Below are positions 43,272-51,936 of a stretch of DNA of 64,000 nucleotides, piece after piece. The notes below the pieces were generated by a model. It made no database searches and was not told the origin of the DNA. It worked only from the letters and a program-made list of their open reading frames with translations. How positions within the stretch are numbered: the stretch's first letter is position 1; each line of letters begins with the position of its first letter. Origin of the DNA: Brenneria corticis (GTDB taxonomy: Bacteria > Pseudomonadota > Gammaproteobacteria > Enterobacterales > Enterobacteriaceae); contig NZ_KZ819073.1 of the NCBI RefSeq assembly GCF_003115855.1, forward strand, positions 274,858 to 338,857, in the 5' to 3' direction. The translations under genes and the position numbers were made by a program.

Positions 43272-43322
43272 GTAATACGTATTTCTTTTTCACAGCCTTA
43301 ATTGGCCGGGGATTCGTATTAC
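43272..43322. repeat. Inverted repeat in the early operon
   Basis: GTAATACG (43272-43279) and its complement CGTATTAC (43315-43322) are 35 bases apart, just before the next ribosome site. It could form a stem in the early mRNA or be a protein-binding dyad. Confidence 0.5.
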
Positions 43323-43342
43323 CTGAAAACAGGAATTACACC

Positions 43343-43582
43343 ATGCAAATGATACGTCAGGACAAAAAGAAAAGAGCGCTTCACTCGTCTGAATCACTGG
43401 AAACGATTCTGGCCAATGCACGTCAGGAAGCCGGAAAAGATGCGGCGGTGAAAATTTCCGGCCGCCTGGATCGGCTGGCTACTCATGCTGCCAATCAGGG
43501 GCTAAGTGCGCCGGAGATAGTGGAGCTGCTACGCGAAGAGTCGGAACAACTGAACTGCGCTGGAGGTGAATCATGGCTGTGA
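43343..43582 (+). CDS. DUF2732-type early phage protein
   Basis: 79 residues. SSESLETILANARQEAGKDAAVKISGRLDRLATHA and GLSAPEIVELLREESEQ resemble the small DUF2732 proteins found before dam and A in 186-like phages. Mostly helical. Its last ten bases overlap the start of the methylase gene. Function unknown. Confidence 0.68.
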   Translation: MQMIRQDKKKRALHSSESLETILANARQEAGKDAAVKISGRLDRLATHAANQGLSAPEIVELLREESEQLNCAGGESWL

Positions 43583-44379
43583 ACGCGACTCCACTGAAAT
43601 GGGCGGGCAGCAAAGCCCGCATAATGGAAACGCTGCGTGAACATTTGCCAGCCGGGAAACGGCTGGTTGAACCGTTTGCCGGTTCCTGTGCTGTCATGTT
43701 GAACACGGACTATGACGAATACCTGATCGCGGATATCAATCCCGACCTGATCAACCTTTATCTGTGCATTAAAAATCTGCCGGAATCTTTTATTTCTGAT
43801 GCGCGGCATATGTTTGGCATGCTCAATGATGAATATAGCTATTACCAGAGCCGCCTTGAGTTTAATTTTGTCATAGATATTTATCGTAAATCTCTATTGT
43901 TCTTATACCTAAATCGCCATTGCTTTAACGGTGTGTGCCGGTATAACAAAAGAGGTGAATTTAACGTCCCTTATGGTAAGTACAAAACACCGTATTTCCC
44001 TGAAAAAGAGATCCGTCTTTTCGCTGAAAAAGCGCAGCAGGCAACATTCTTGTGCTGTGACTTTGGCGAAACACTGCAACTGGTGCGGGCTGGTGATGTG
44101 GTGTATTGCGATTCACCCTATATGCCGGTTTCAGACACGGCAAATTTCACCCAATACCACACTGATGGCTTTACCAAAGACGATCAATACCGTCTGGCCA
44201 CCAAGCTGGCTGATATAGCCAAAAGTGGCTGTCCGGTTATTGCATCTAACAGCAAGATTGCCGCCGATGCCGGTTTCTACGCTGGCTTTGAAATCCATCA
44301 TATCACCGCCCCGCGCACGATCAGCGCCAACGGTAACCGCAGCCGTGCCGATGAAGTGATTGCGACGATGGGGCAGTAA
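43573..44379 (+). CDS. dam: DNA adenine N6-methyltransferase (Dam type)
   Basis: 268 residues. PLKWAGSKARIMETL and VEPFAGSCAVML (motif I, residues 34-43) show the SAM site of the MT-A70/Dam D12 class. Motif IV reads DSPY (180-183) instead of the usual DPPY. The rest (YCRHCFNG-like LYLNRHCFNGVCRYNKRGEFNVPYG) is standard. P2-like phages often carry such an enzyme next to A, perhaps to protect from restriction or to time replication. The Pro to Ser change might reduce or alter activity. Confidence 0.9.
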   Translation: MAVNATPLKWAGSKARIMETLREHLPAGKRLVEPFAGSCAVMLNTDYDEYLIADINPDLINLYLCIKNLPESFISDARHMFGMLNDEYSYYQSRLEFNFVIDIYRKSLLFLYLNRHCFNGVCRYNKRGEFNVPYGKYKTPYFPEKEIRLFAEKAQQATFLCCDFGETLQLVRAGDVVYCDSPYMPVSDTANFTQYHTDGFTKDDQYRLATKLADIAKSGCPVIASNSKIAADAGFYAGFEIHHITAPRTISANGNRSRADEVIATMGQ

Positions 44380-44380
44380 T

Positions 44381-46444
44381 ATGCCCCTTTTACAAACCGA
44401 AGAACACAACGGAGCCTATCACGCTGCCCTTAATTGGCAGCGTGAGCAATTTTCTCCTGGTGTACCGGGCGGGGTGAGCTACGTTGAGCGCATTCTTTGG
44501 CATGTAGATAAGACCGATCATGATTGGCGGCATCCGTATTTTGCCGACCTGCCGGATTACCTGGCCAAGTATTTTGGTCAGCGCTATGAAACCCTGTTTA
44601 AATCCGATGCACACAAAGGCCGCCGCCGCGCCAATACGTTTTTACGCCGTACGTTGGGTGAGAGCGTATTGCCACGCCTGCGCAAAGTCTTGCCGCGTTA
44701 TCAAACGAAATTTCTCACCGCGGGGGATATCCCGTTTCCCTTCTCTGACGATCTGGAAAAGTTGCCGACCTATGATCGCGATGATATCCGTCGTCTGTCC
44801 GTCCAGTTGGCGGATTTTATGGCAGCCAGCTTTAGGGATTATACCGAGCGCGGTATTAAGAATGCTGCCGATCTCGATATGCGGGATATCACCCTGTTGG
44901 CATTTCGTCACCTGGGACGGCTGACGCTACAGGCGGGTACACAGCCGCCTTACTGGGCGCAGTTTGTCAAAGGTCGCAGGCCGCTGCCAACGCATAGCGC
45001 TGAATCCGGTCTATTACGCATGATGTCGCCGGAATGGTGGCGTGTGCGCATCAAGCACCGCCGCGCTCTGCAACGTGAGCATATGGCCATTGCCGTGGGG
45101 CAGGTGCAAAAGGCGGCATCCGCGTATGTTTCCCGCACTACTCTGGGCGAATGGATTGCACAAAAAAAGCGTAACCGTGAGTTTTTTAAAACGTTCGATC
45201 TCGAAAATCCTGAAACCGGCGAGCGTGTTTCTTTAAACGATATGGTGAACGGTAGTAACGCCAATCCGGCCATACGCCGTTGTGAATTGATGGTCAGAAT
45301 GCGCGGCTTTGAAGATCTGGCCAATGAAATGAGCTGTGCAGGTGAGTTCTACACCATCACTGCGCCGTCAAAATATCATGCCGTACATAGCGGCGGTGGT
45401 TTCGTCAGCCAATGGAATGGCGCTAACCCGCGAGACACGCAAAAGTACCTTTGTCGCGTGTGGGCGAAAATCCGCGCCGCATTATCGCGTGAGGAAATCA
45501 GCGTATTCGGTTTTCGCGTCGTCGAGCCGCATCACGACGGTACACCGCACTGGCATATGTTGCTGTTTATGCCGCCTGAACACGTCGATCAGGTGCGCGA
45601 CATTATGTGTTATCACGCTCGTCTTGAAGATTCCGAAGAGCTGCAAAGTGAAAAGGCATTAAAGGCGCGTTTTCACGTCGAACCTATCGATCCCGCCAAA
45701 GGTTCGGCAACCGGCTATATCGCCAAATACATTTCAAAAAATATTGATGGCTTTGCCCTGGACGATGAAAACGACGATGAAACCGGGGAAAGCCTGAAAG
45801 ATATGTCAAAAGCCGTTTCCGCCTGGGCGTCACGCTGGCGTATCCGCCAGTTTCAGCAAATCGGCGGTGCGCCGGTAACGGTTTATCGTGAACTGCGCCG
45901 CCTGCGTAATATCCAGCTTGATGATGCTCGAATGGATGCTGTGCTTGCGGCGGCTGATGTAGGCGATTGGGCGGCTTACACCCAGGCGCAGGGCGGGGCA
46001 TTGGTATCACGCGACAATCTTGTCGTGCGTCTGGCTTATGAAATCACCGAGCAGGGCAACCAATACGCGGAGGACGTGCAGCGTGTACAGGGTATTTATT
46101 CGCCGCTGCTGGGGGCGGCGTCGGAGGTCGTTACTCGTCTGGTTAAATGGAATATTGTCCCGAAGTTGGCCGAAGCGTCAGCGGAGGCGGGTTTTTCTGG
46201 CGGCGACGCCGCCCCTTGGAGTTCTGTCAATAACTGTACGCCTGGGGTCAGGCGACGATTATCGGAATTGTTAAAAGGAAGGGGATTTAGTGGAGATAAT
46301 GAACAGGTCAGTATCTTGTTGCAGGGTGGCAATCTGACGATAGAGGGAGATCGCCTGTTGCGTATGGTCAACGGGCAGCTAAACGAGGTCGAAAAATCAA
46401 CGGATAACGATTTATGGCCGGGATGGAATTGGGCCGAAAATTAA
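44381..46444 (+). CDS. A: Replication initiation protein A (HUH endonuclease)
   Basis: 687 residues from the ATG at 44381, one base after the methylase stop. It is the rolling-circle initiator of P2-like phages, which nicks its own origin and attaches covalently to DNA. The metal-binding HUH motif is H390-W-H392 (PHWHMLLF). The paired tyrosines are Y446 and Y450 (GYIAKYISKNIDG), with the same spacing as Tyr450/Tyr454 of P2 A. The origin normally lies inside this gene; I could not locate it by eye. Confidence 0.93.
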   Translation: MPLLQTEEHNGAYHAALNWQREQFSPGVPGGVSYVERILWHVDKTDHDWRHPYFADLPDYLAKYFGQRYETLFKSDAHKGRRRANTFLRRTLGESVLPRLRKVLPRYQTKFLTAGDIPFPFSDDLEKLPTYDRDDIRRLSVQLADFMAASFRDYTERGIKNAADLDMRDITLLAFRHLGRLTLQAGTQPPYWAQFVKGRRPLPTHSAESGLLRMMSPEWWRVRIKHRRALQREHMAIAVGQVQKAASAYVSRTTLGEWIAQKKRNREFFKTFDLENPETGERVSLNDMVNGSNANPAIRRCELMVRMRGFEDLANEMSCAGEFYTITAPSKYHAVHSGGGFVSQWNGANPRDTQKYLCRVWAKIRAALSREEISVFGFRVVEPHHDGTPHWHMLLFMPPEHVDQVRDIMCYHARLEDSEELQSEKALKARFHVEPIDPAKGSATGYIAKYISKNIDGFALDDENDDETGESLKDMSKAVSAWASRWRIRQFQQIGGAPVTVYRELRRLRNIQLDDARMDAVLAAADVGDWAAYTQAQGGALVSRDNLVVRLAYEITEQGNQYAEDVQRVQGIYSPLLGAASEVVTRLVKWNIVPKLAEASAEAGFSGGDAAPWSSVNNCTPGVRRRLSELLKGRGFSGDNEQVSILLQGGNLTIEGDRLLRMVNGQLNEVEKSTDNDLWPGWNWAEN

Positions 46445-46499
46445 TCGCGTTATAAAACAATAAGCTTATACAGTATTCACAGAGAAATATTTTGATATA

Positions 46500-46515
46500 C
46501 TGTGTAAATATACAG
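46500..46515. promoter_or_regulatory. LexA box upstream of the 70-residue ORF
   Basis: CTGT-GTAAATAT-ACAG, perfect in both half-sites, preceded by TA. It lies 19 bases before the GTG start, so LexA bound here would block expression. A half-site ACAG occurs about 45 bases upstream. Confidence 0.8.
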
Positions 46516-46533
46516 TGATGTTGCGGGGGATTT

Positions 46534-46746
46534 GTGCCGGATTTATTTTTTGAATCGCTGGTGTTACAGCGTATTGACTTAGTGGCGCGGCTGGTTACGG
46601 ACAGTCAGTGTGATGATGCCGATCGGGAATTGGCCATTAATTGGATTGCAGAATTAACGCGGGAGCTGGTTGGCAGATTAGATGAATATGGAAATAAAAA
46701 CCCCCAGGGCGGGGGCAGCAATTCAGGCGGCAGGGCTTTGCAGTAG
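46534..46746 (+). CDS. Small SOS-controlled phage protein, unknown function
   Basis: 70 residues from a GTG with a strong GGGGGA ribosome site. The product is mostly helical and acidic (LQRIDLVARLVTDSQCDDADREL), with a Gly/Asn-rich tail. I do not recognise the family. Its promoter region holds a perfect LexA box. In phage 186 the LexA-controlled gene is tum, an anti-repressor of CI; this ORF could play that part, though it is shorter and not visibly related. Its 3' end overlaps ogr convergently. Confidence 0.65.
   Translation: MPDLFFESLVLQRIDLVARLVTDSQCDDADRELAINWIAELTRELVGRLDEYGNKNPQGGGSNSGGRALQ
46695..46716 (-). terminator. Terminator of ogr
   Basis: On the minus strand CCCCC-GCCCT-GGGGG is followed by TTTTT. 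It lies just after the ogr stop and inside the end of the convergent 70-residue ORF. Confidence 0.75.
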
Positions 46747-46989
46747 TGTTAACAGCATCTGACGCCGTTCAGGATTTAAGGTATCAACAATCCCCTTCAA
46801 TAAGCTGTCCTGAGATTTTGCGCTGGGGCTAATCGTATGTGAAAAGGTCACATTCAGTACAAAGGTGTGGCCGCATTCCACGTCAGCACAGGCGCAATAC
46901 AGATCGGAAATATGACGGTGTTTGCGCACGGTTTTACGGATCACCGCCTTACCGTTGCATTCAGGACATAATACTTTCATTACGCGCAT
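46723..46989 (-). CDS. ogr: Ogr/Delta-type zinc-finger late activator
   Basis: 88 residues from the ATG at 46989, eight bases after a GGAG ribosome site. The longer frame to 47043 is not preferred. The finger cysteines are in VLCPECNGKA and CACADVECGHTF (Cys-X2-Cys and Cys-X4-Cys spacing), as in P2 Ogr and P4 Delta. Ogr binds upstream of the late promoters and recruits host RNA polymerase. It lies 50 bases downstream of the portal gene on the same strand. Confidence 0.9.
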   Translation of the reverse strand: MRVMKVLCPECNGKAVIRKTVRKHRHISDLYCACADVECGHTFVLNVTFSHTISPSAKSQDSLLKGIVDTLNPERRQMLLTLLQSPAA

Positions 46990-47039
46990 GTTTCTGGCTC
47001 CAGAAAAATCAAACTGTTGGAATTTTAACGGTTTTTTCC

Positions 47040-48068
47040 TCATGCTGCACCCGACTTTGTTGTGTCATCATTAAAAAATAGGTGTAAATGTGCCGGAATT
47101 TCACGATCGGCGCTGATGGCGTCACGAAAGCGGCGTTGTATCGGGATAATTTCATCTTTTCGATACGTATCACGCGCTTTTTCAGGGTCACCAAGCCCCG
47201 CGGCATTCTGCGGAATAATGCCGCATAATCCGGCCGGGAAGCGGTGGGCGTTCAATACATCCTGGGCGCTGATGTTTTTCACGTTGGCAAACTCATCTTT
47301 GGCGCTGATATCGCCCATCTGGATAAACTGGACGCCTTCTTTATCGCCGTTAGGGATGTTTACCAGGATGGTGGAGAAGTTGCCGATCCCCTTGCTGCTG
47401 GTTAACTGCCTTTCGATTTCCTCTTCAATCTCATCCGTCATGTTCGGGTCGCTGGTATAGAGAATACCGCCCGTATGCGCCCCGTTGTGGTAGTAGCGAC
47501 GCCGGAAAATCACCGCTTCACTGTTCAGCAGCGCGGAATGGATACCGCCGATATAGTCCGGCAGGCCATAGATTTGCTGCTGGGGGTCATACATCTTGAT
47601 AAAAATCACATCATCTACCGGGTAAACCAGCGGTTCGCCGTCCTGTAGCACCACGAATTCATCGGTCTTACGGCGTCGGGTATAGAGCGCGGGCAGCGGT
47701 ACCAGGTCAACCACGGCACCCCAGCCGTTACGCACTTTCAGAATGGCAATATCGCCAAAGGTGAGATAGTCAAAAACCGCCGATCCGATCTCGTCATGCG
47801 TCAAGCCGCCGCCCTGATAATCTGAAATCACCATATTGCGGCGTGCGTAGACTATCCCGCCGTGCTGGCCGTTGAGGTTGATAAGCTGAGCCAGGGCCAG
47901 GCGGTCAATGGGTAACGTGTAGTGGTCAAAATTATTGTCATACCAGATATCGTGATAATCCGTGCCGGTGGTTAATACCGGTTCTGGCTTGCCAAATGTG
48001 ATAATGCTCATTTTTTTGCGCGGGGCGTTTTGGGCTTCCTGTCCGCGTCGTTGTGATTTCCTTTTCAT
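47040..48068 (-). CDS. Q: Portal protein (P2 gpQ)
   Basis: 342 residues from the ATG at 48068 (MKRKSQRRG), close to the 344 of P2 Q. It forms the dodecameric DNA gate of the capsid. HTGGILYTSDPNMTDEIEEEIE and FRDAISADREIPAHLHLFFND are typical of the P2 Q family. It overlaps the terminase stop (ATGA). Confidence 0.93.
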   Translation of the reverse strand: MKRKSQRRGQEAQNAPRKKMSIITFGKPEPVLTTGTDYHDIWYDNNFDHYTLPIDRLALAQLINLNGQHGGIVYARRNMVISDYQGGGLTHDEIGSAVFDYLTFGDIAILKVRNGWGAVVDLVPLPALYTRRRKTDEFVVLQDGEPLVYPVDDVIFIKMYDPQQQIYGLPDYIGGIHSALLNSEAVIFRRRYYHNGAHTGGILYTSDPNMTDEIEEEIERQLTSSKGIGNFSTILVNIPNGDKEGVQFIQMGDISAKDEFANVKNISAQDVLNAHRFPAGLCGIIPQNAAGLGDPEKARDTYRKDEIIPIQRRFRDAISADREIPAHLHLFFNDDTTKSGAA

Positions 48069-49843
48069 GCTGCTTTTTTCAGTCTCCATCGGGATTGGGG
48101 CTTGTTCTCATAGTTGAGCGGTTCGTTGTCCAGCGCGTGAGCGATAGCAAAGAACGCCTCTGCGTGGCCGGTTTCCGCGCTGCGGTCAGCTACAAAGGTC
48201 ATGCCGTTGCCGCTGGCTGTGGTGGTTTTTCTGATGGCCATAAACGACGCGGGGATCGCCTTTTCATCCTGATCCCATTCAATGCGCTTACTTTCCACAA
48301 CGTCAGCGGCTTTCATTACCAGGCGGTTTTTGGTTTCTACGCCGTAGCGAATGGCTGTTGCTTGCCGCATGGCAAAATGCTGGATATTTTCAAATACGCC
48401 TGTACCGATGCCGGTAATATCCACGCCGATATAGGTAAAGTTGTACTGCTGGAATAGCTTTTTAATCTGGTTGGCCTGATAGCGAAAATTCATTCCCTGC
48501 CAGTTGATTACCCGCAGTACCCGAAATTTTTCGCCTTCATAAATGGGTGGGGCGACGATCACAAAGGTGGACAGGTCGCCGGAACGAGCGGGGTCATAGC
48601 CGCCCCATACTTCCCGGTTGCCAAAGGGCCGCAGCGCTTTTGGGTCATGGTCTTGCCAGATTTCCGGATCTACCCCGCAGCGCTCCAGATCGTCAAAGCT
48701 GAATACCGCGTCTTTGCTGTCCACAAACACGCACATATACAGCATGTTGAACGTGTCCACGTTGTAGCGGTTGCGCAGCTTATCGAGACTGGCCAGATTG
48801 AACCCGCCCCGGATCGCATCTTCCATCGTAATGACGTAACGCCATTGGCCGTCAGGGCAGAGCCTCCCGCCGTCGCGCAGCTCGTCAAAATCAGGGAATT
48901 TAATCCCGGCGCGTTTCTTGTTGCCGCGTTTCCATTCCTCACCCGTCCAGAATGGGTAAGCCTGGTGCGTTTTGGCGCTGGGCGTGGAAAAATAAGTGGT
49001 GCGCCATTTGTCATGGGTAGCCATGGCGCTGGCCACTTCATTGAGGCGGGCGAAGTTCGGCACCCAAAAATATTCGTCGCAGTACAGATGCCCGCTATAC
49101 GACTGCGCGGTATTTTTATTGGTGGACAGGAAACGCAGTTCAGCCCCGTTACTGAGGCGGATCGGGTTGCCGGTCAGGGTGATATCAAAATATTGCTGCG
49201 CAATATTGACGATGTAGGAGCGAAACACTTCCGCCTGGGCGCGGCTGGCAGACAGGAAGATTTGCGGATCGCCGGTCAGAACCGCGTTTTCAAAGGCTTC
49301 AAAGGCAAAATACCAGGTTGCCCCGATTTGACGGCTTTTCAGGATATTGCGCACCGCCTCGCCGATGTTGTCGCGTAGGTGCTTCTGATAGCCGAAAAGG
49401 TGTTCTTCCGCCCAGGCGTCAAAGTCCTCTTTGCTTAGGCTGGAAATATCATTTTTGCGGTACTGGCGTTTTTTCGCGGGGTGCTCGTCGTCATCGTCAT
49501 GCCCGCTGCTACGCTGTCCATTTCTGCCTTTGGCTTCTGCCAGCTTCTCTTTGTGCTTATTGCTCTGCGCCCGCAGCTTCACGGCGTGAGCGATCAACGT
49601 GTCGAGTTCTTTTAACTCCAGTTCGGTTTTATTATCGCGCCCGACCAGTAATTGATAACGGCGCTCGATCGCTTCTTCTGTGCTTTCATGGCTGAGTAAA
49701 TCAGACCAGCTAAATTTCTGCGCCCAATAGTAAACAATCCGCGCATTCGGCAGATTTAAATCAGCGGCGATTTCTTTAGGTGTCGCCCTTTTTAAATAGA
49801 GCGCTCGCGCTACACCTATTAATTCATCGGAATATTTAGCCAT
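48065..49843 (-). CDS. P: Terminase large subunit (P2 gpP)
   Basis: 592 residues, P2 length. ATPase of the packaging motor. The N-terminal helix-turn-helix (YLKRATPKEIAADLNLPNARI) and the ATPase-like segment LKSRQIGATWYFAFEA are visible, with YIGVDITGIGTGVFE in the nuclease domain. It is divergent from the scaffold gene across 156 bases, where the late promoters should be. Confidence 0.95.
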   Translation of the reverse strand: MAKYSDELIGVARALYLKRATPKEIAADLNLPNARIVYYWAQKFSWSDLLSHESTEEAIERRYQLLVGRDNKTELELKELDTLIAHAVKLRAQSNKHKEKLAEAKGRNGQRSSGHDDDDEHPAKKRQYRKNDISSLSKEDFDAWAEEHLFGYQKHLRDNIGEAVRNILKSRQIGATWYFAFEAFENAVLTGDPQIFLSASRAQAEVFRSYIVNIAQQYFDITLTGNPIRLSNGAELRFLSTNKNTAQSYSGHLYCDEYFWVPNFARLNEVASAMATHDKWRTTYFSTPSAKTHQAYPFWTGEEWKRGNKKRAGIKFPDFDELRDGGRLCPDGQWRYVITMEDAIRGGFNLASLDKLRNRYNVDTFNMLYMCVFVDSKDAVFSFDDLERCGVDPEIWQDHDPKALRPFGNREVWGGYDPARSGDLSTFVIVAPPIYEGEKFRVLRVINWQGMNFRYQANQIKKLFQQYNFTYIGVDITGIGTGVFENIQHFAMRQATAIRYGVETKNRLVMKAADVVESKRIEWDQDEKAIPASFMAIRKTTTASGNGMTFVADRSAETGHAEAFFAIAHALDNEPLNYENKPQSRWRLKKAA

Positions 49844-49999
49844 GCCGCTATTATGCGGGGTTATTTTTATTATTTATTTTGTGTTGAGTCGGAGATGTTC
49901 GGGAAAGAATGAATAACCGAATGTATAAGAATTAAATCCCTCGCCGCGTTATTTTTATTCGTCAATAATCCATTTGTCGCAACGAAACGGAAAATAATG

Positions 50000-50827
50000 A
50001 TGTCGCAGTTAATGACTAACTGGATCTGTATTGCCACGGAAGGCGAAACCGTTGATAAACGGCAAATGGAACGCCAGTGGTTAATTGATGCCGCCGAAAC
50101 CTATAACCCTGAGCTGTATACCGCCTTGATTTGGCCGGAGCATGAACAGTGGTATGGCAACGTTGGCGAAGTGCTGACGGTTAAGGCGGAAGCCGGGGAA
50201 GACGGGCTGGTGCGTTTGTTCGCCCAGTTGCGCCCTAATAACTACTTGTTGCAGGCCAATCGGGACGGCCAATTGCTATTTTGTTCCGTGGAGTTAACGC
50301 CAGACGGTAATTTTCGCGGAACGGGAAAAACCTATCTGGAAGGGCTGGGCGTCACTAATACCCCGGCCAGCGTCGGGACTACACGACTGCGCTTTAATAA
50401 AGGTAAAAAAGGCGATCGCCTGTTTGGCGCGTTAAAGCCGCTGGTGATTGATGAAGTTAAGGAAATCAAAGGAAAGACGATGGCAAAGGAAGAAAAAAAG
50501 ACGTGGCATAGCCTGTTCGGTATTAAGCCGAAAAGTTTTGCTGAGGAAGAAGGCGCAGGCAATGAAGAGGGCGGCGATAAATTGCAGGCGCTGGCGGAAG
50601 CCTTAACCGCATTGGAAGAACGTGTTGCCGCGCTGGAAACCGGACAGGAAGAAGTACAGGAAGATCTGGACGTGGTGAAAGAAGTTGTTGATACGCAGGA
50701 ATTTGCCACCCTGCGCAATAACCTGCCGCTGATTATTAAAAGCTTTGGCAAGCTGGATGAAAAAATCACCAAGTTACCGCAACGTAAAATTGGCGAGAAA
50801 GAAAAACGCTTTAGCCATTTGGTTTAA
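50000..50827 (+). CDS. O: Capsid scaffold and protease (P2 gpO)
   Basis: 275 residues. With the start at 50000, D19 and H48 fall at the same numbers as the P2 O catalytic residues; the serine is in FCSVELTP (S96). The C-terminal third is a charged coiled coil (LEERVAALETGQEEVQEDL), which is the scaffold. It cleaves itself and the capsid precursor. An ATG directly upstream (49997) is also possible. Confidence 0.92.
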   Translation: MSQLMTNWICIATEGETVDKRQMERQWLIDAAETYNPELYTALIWPEHEQWYGNVGEVLTVKAEAGEDGLVRLFAQLRPNNYLLQANRDGQLLFCSVELTPDGNFRGTGKTYLEGLGVTNTPASVGTTRLRFNKGKKGDRLFGALKPLVIDEVKEIKGKTMAKEEKKTWHSLFGIKPKSFAEEEGAGNEEGGDKLQALAEALTALEERVAALETGQEEVQEDLDVVKEVVDTQEFATLRNNLPLIIKSFGKLDEKITKLPQRKIGEKEKRFSHLV

Positions 50828-50896
50828 TTCGTCGCGGTAATAGGCAGTCGATTATTTCATTTACTTTTATTTCGCCACTAAGCGAGAGGGATTTCT

Positions 50897-51934
50897 ATGT
50901 TTTTAAATCAGCGGGCGCGTGAATATTTAGCGTCGTTTGCCGCCGCTCTATCAGAGGCGCATGGGGTACCGGATGTATCCCGTTATTTTGCGCTGTCCGA
51001 TCCGAAAGAAACGCAATTGCGTGATGCGCTGCTGGAGTCGGTGGATTTTCTTTCCATGATTACCGTTGCGGATGTGGATCAGCTTTCCGGCCAGGTGGTC
51101 TCTGTCGGTAGCTCTGCGCTGCATACCGGGCGTAAACAGGGCGGGCGTTTTATTCGCGGCGTCGGCGTGGAGGGTAACGAGTATAAACTCGTCGAGACGG
51201 ATTCTTGCGCGGCTCTGCCGTGGGATCTGCTGTCTGTCTGGGCGAATGCCGGTGGGGAAAATGAATTTTTCCAGAAGGTGCAGGCGTTCTCTAATCAGGC
51301 GTTTGCGCTGGATATGCTGCGTATCGGCTTTAACGGCACTTCTGTGGCCAAATCGACCGATCCGGATAAAAACCCGAACGGCGAAGACGTCAATATTGGC
51401 TGGCATGCGTTGGTCAAGACTTTCAAAAAAGGCCAGCAGATCATCACTGATGAGGTGACGCTGGATGAAAACGGTGATTATAAGTCGCTGGATGCGATGG
51501 CGTCCGACCTTATCAATACCAAGATCCCGCAGCAATACCGCAGCGATCCGCGTCTGGTGGTGTTGGTTGGCGCTGATCTGGTGGCGGCGGAGCAATACCG
51601 CCTGTTTCAGAAAGCCGATCGGCCTACCGAGAAAATCGCCGCGCAGATGCTGGACAGTACGATCGCCGGACGTCATGCCATTGTCCCGCCGTTTATGCCC
51701 GGCAAGCGCATGGTGGTGACCACGCTTAGCAACCTGCATATCTATACCCAGCGCAATACGCGCCAGCGTAAAGCCGAGTTCGTGGAAGACCGCAAACAGT
51801 ACGAAAACAAATACCTGCGTAACGAAGGCTACGCGGTGGAATACCCGGAATTGTACGCGGCGATCGATGAATCAGCGGTCACCATCGGTACGGTACCAGA
51901 GCCAGAAAACCCGCCTGCCGGTGACGGGGCGTAA
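50897..51934 (+). CDS. N: Major capsid protein (P2 gpN)
   Basis: 345 residues, near the 357 of P2 N. The N-terminal part is likely cut off by gpO. RYFALSDPKETQLRDALLESVDFL and IRGVGVEGNEYKLVETDSCAALPW match the family. It forms the HK97-fold shell. Confidence 0.93.
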   Translation: MFLNQRAREYLASFAAALSEAHGVPDVSRYFALSDPKETQLRDALLESVDFLSMITVADVDQLSGQVVSVGSSALHTGRKQGGRFIRGVGVEGNEYKLVETDSCAALPWDLLSVWANAGGENEFFQKVQAFSNQAFALDMLRIGFNGTSVAKSTDPDKNPNGEDVNIGWHALVKTFKKGQQIITDEVTLDENGDYKSLDAMASDLINTKIPQQYRSDPRLVVLVGADLVAAEQYRLFQKADRPTEKIAAQMLDSTIAGRHAIVPPFMPGKRMVVTTLSNLHIYTQRNTRQRKAEFVEDRKQYENKYLRNEGYAVEYPELYAAIDESAVTIGTVPEPENPPAGDGA

Positions 51935-51936
51935 GT

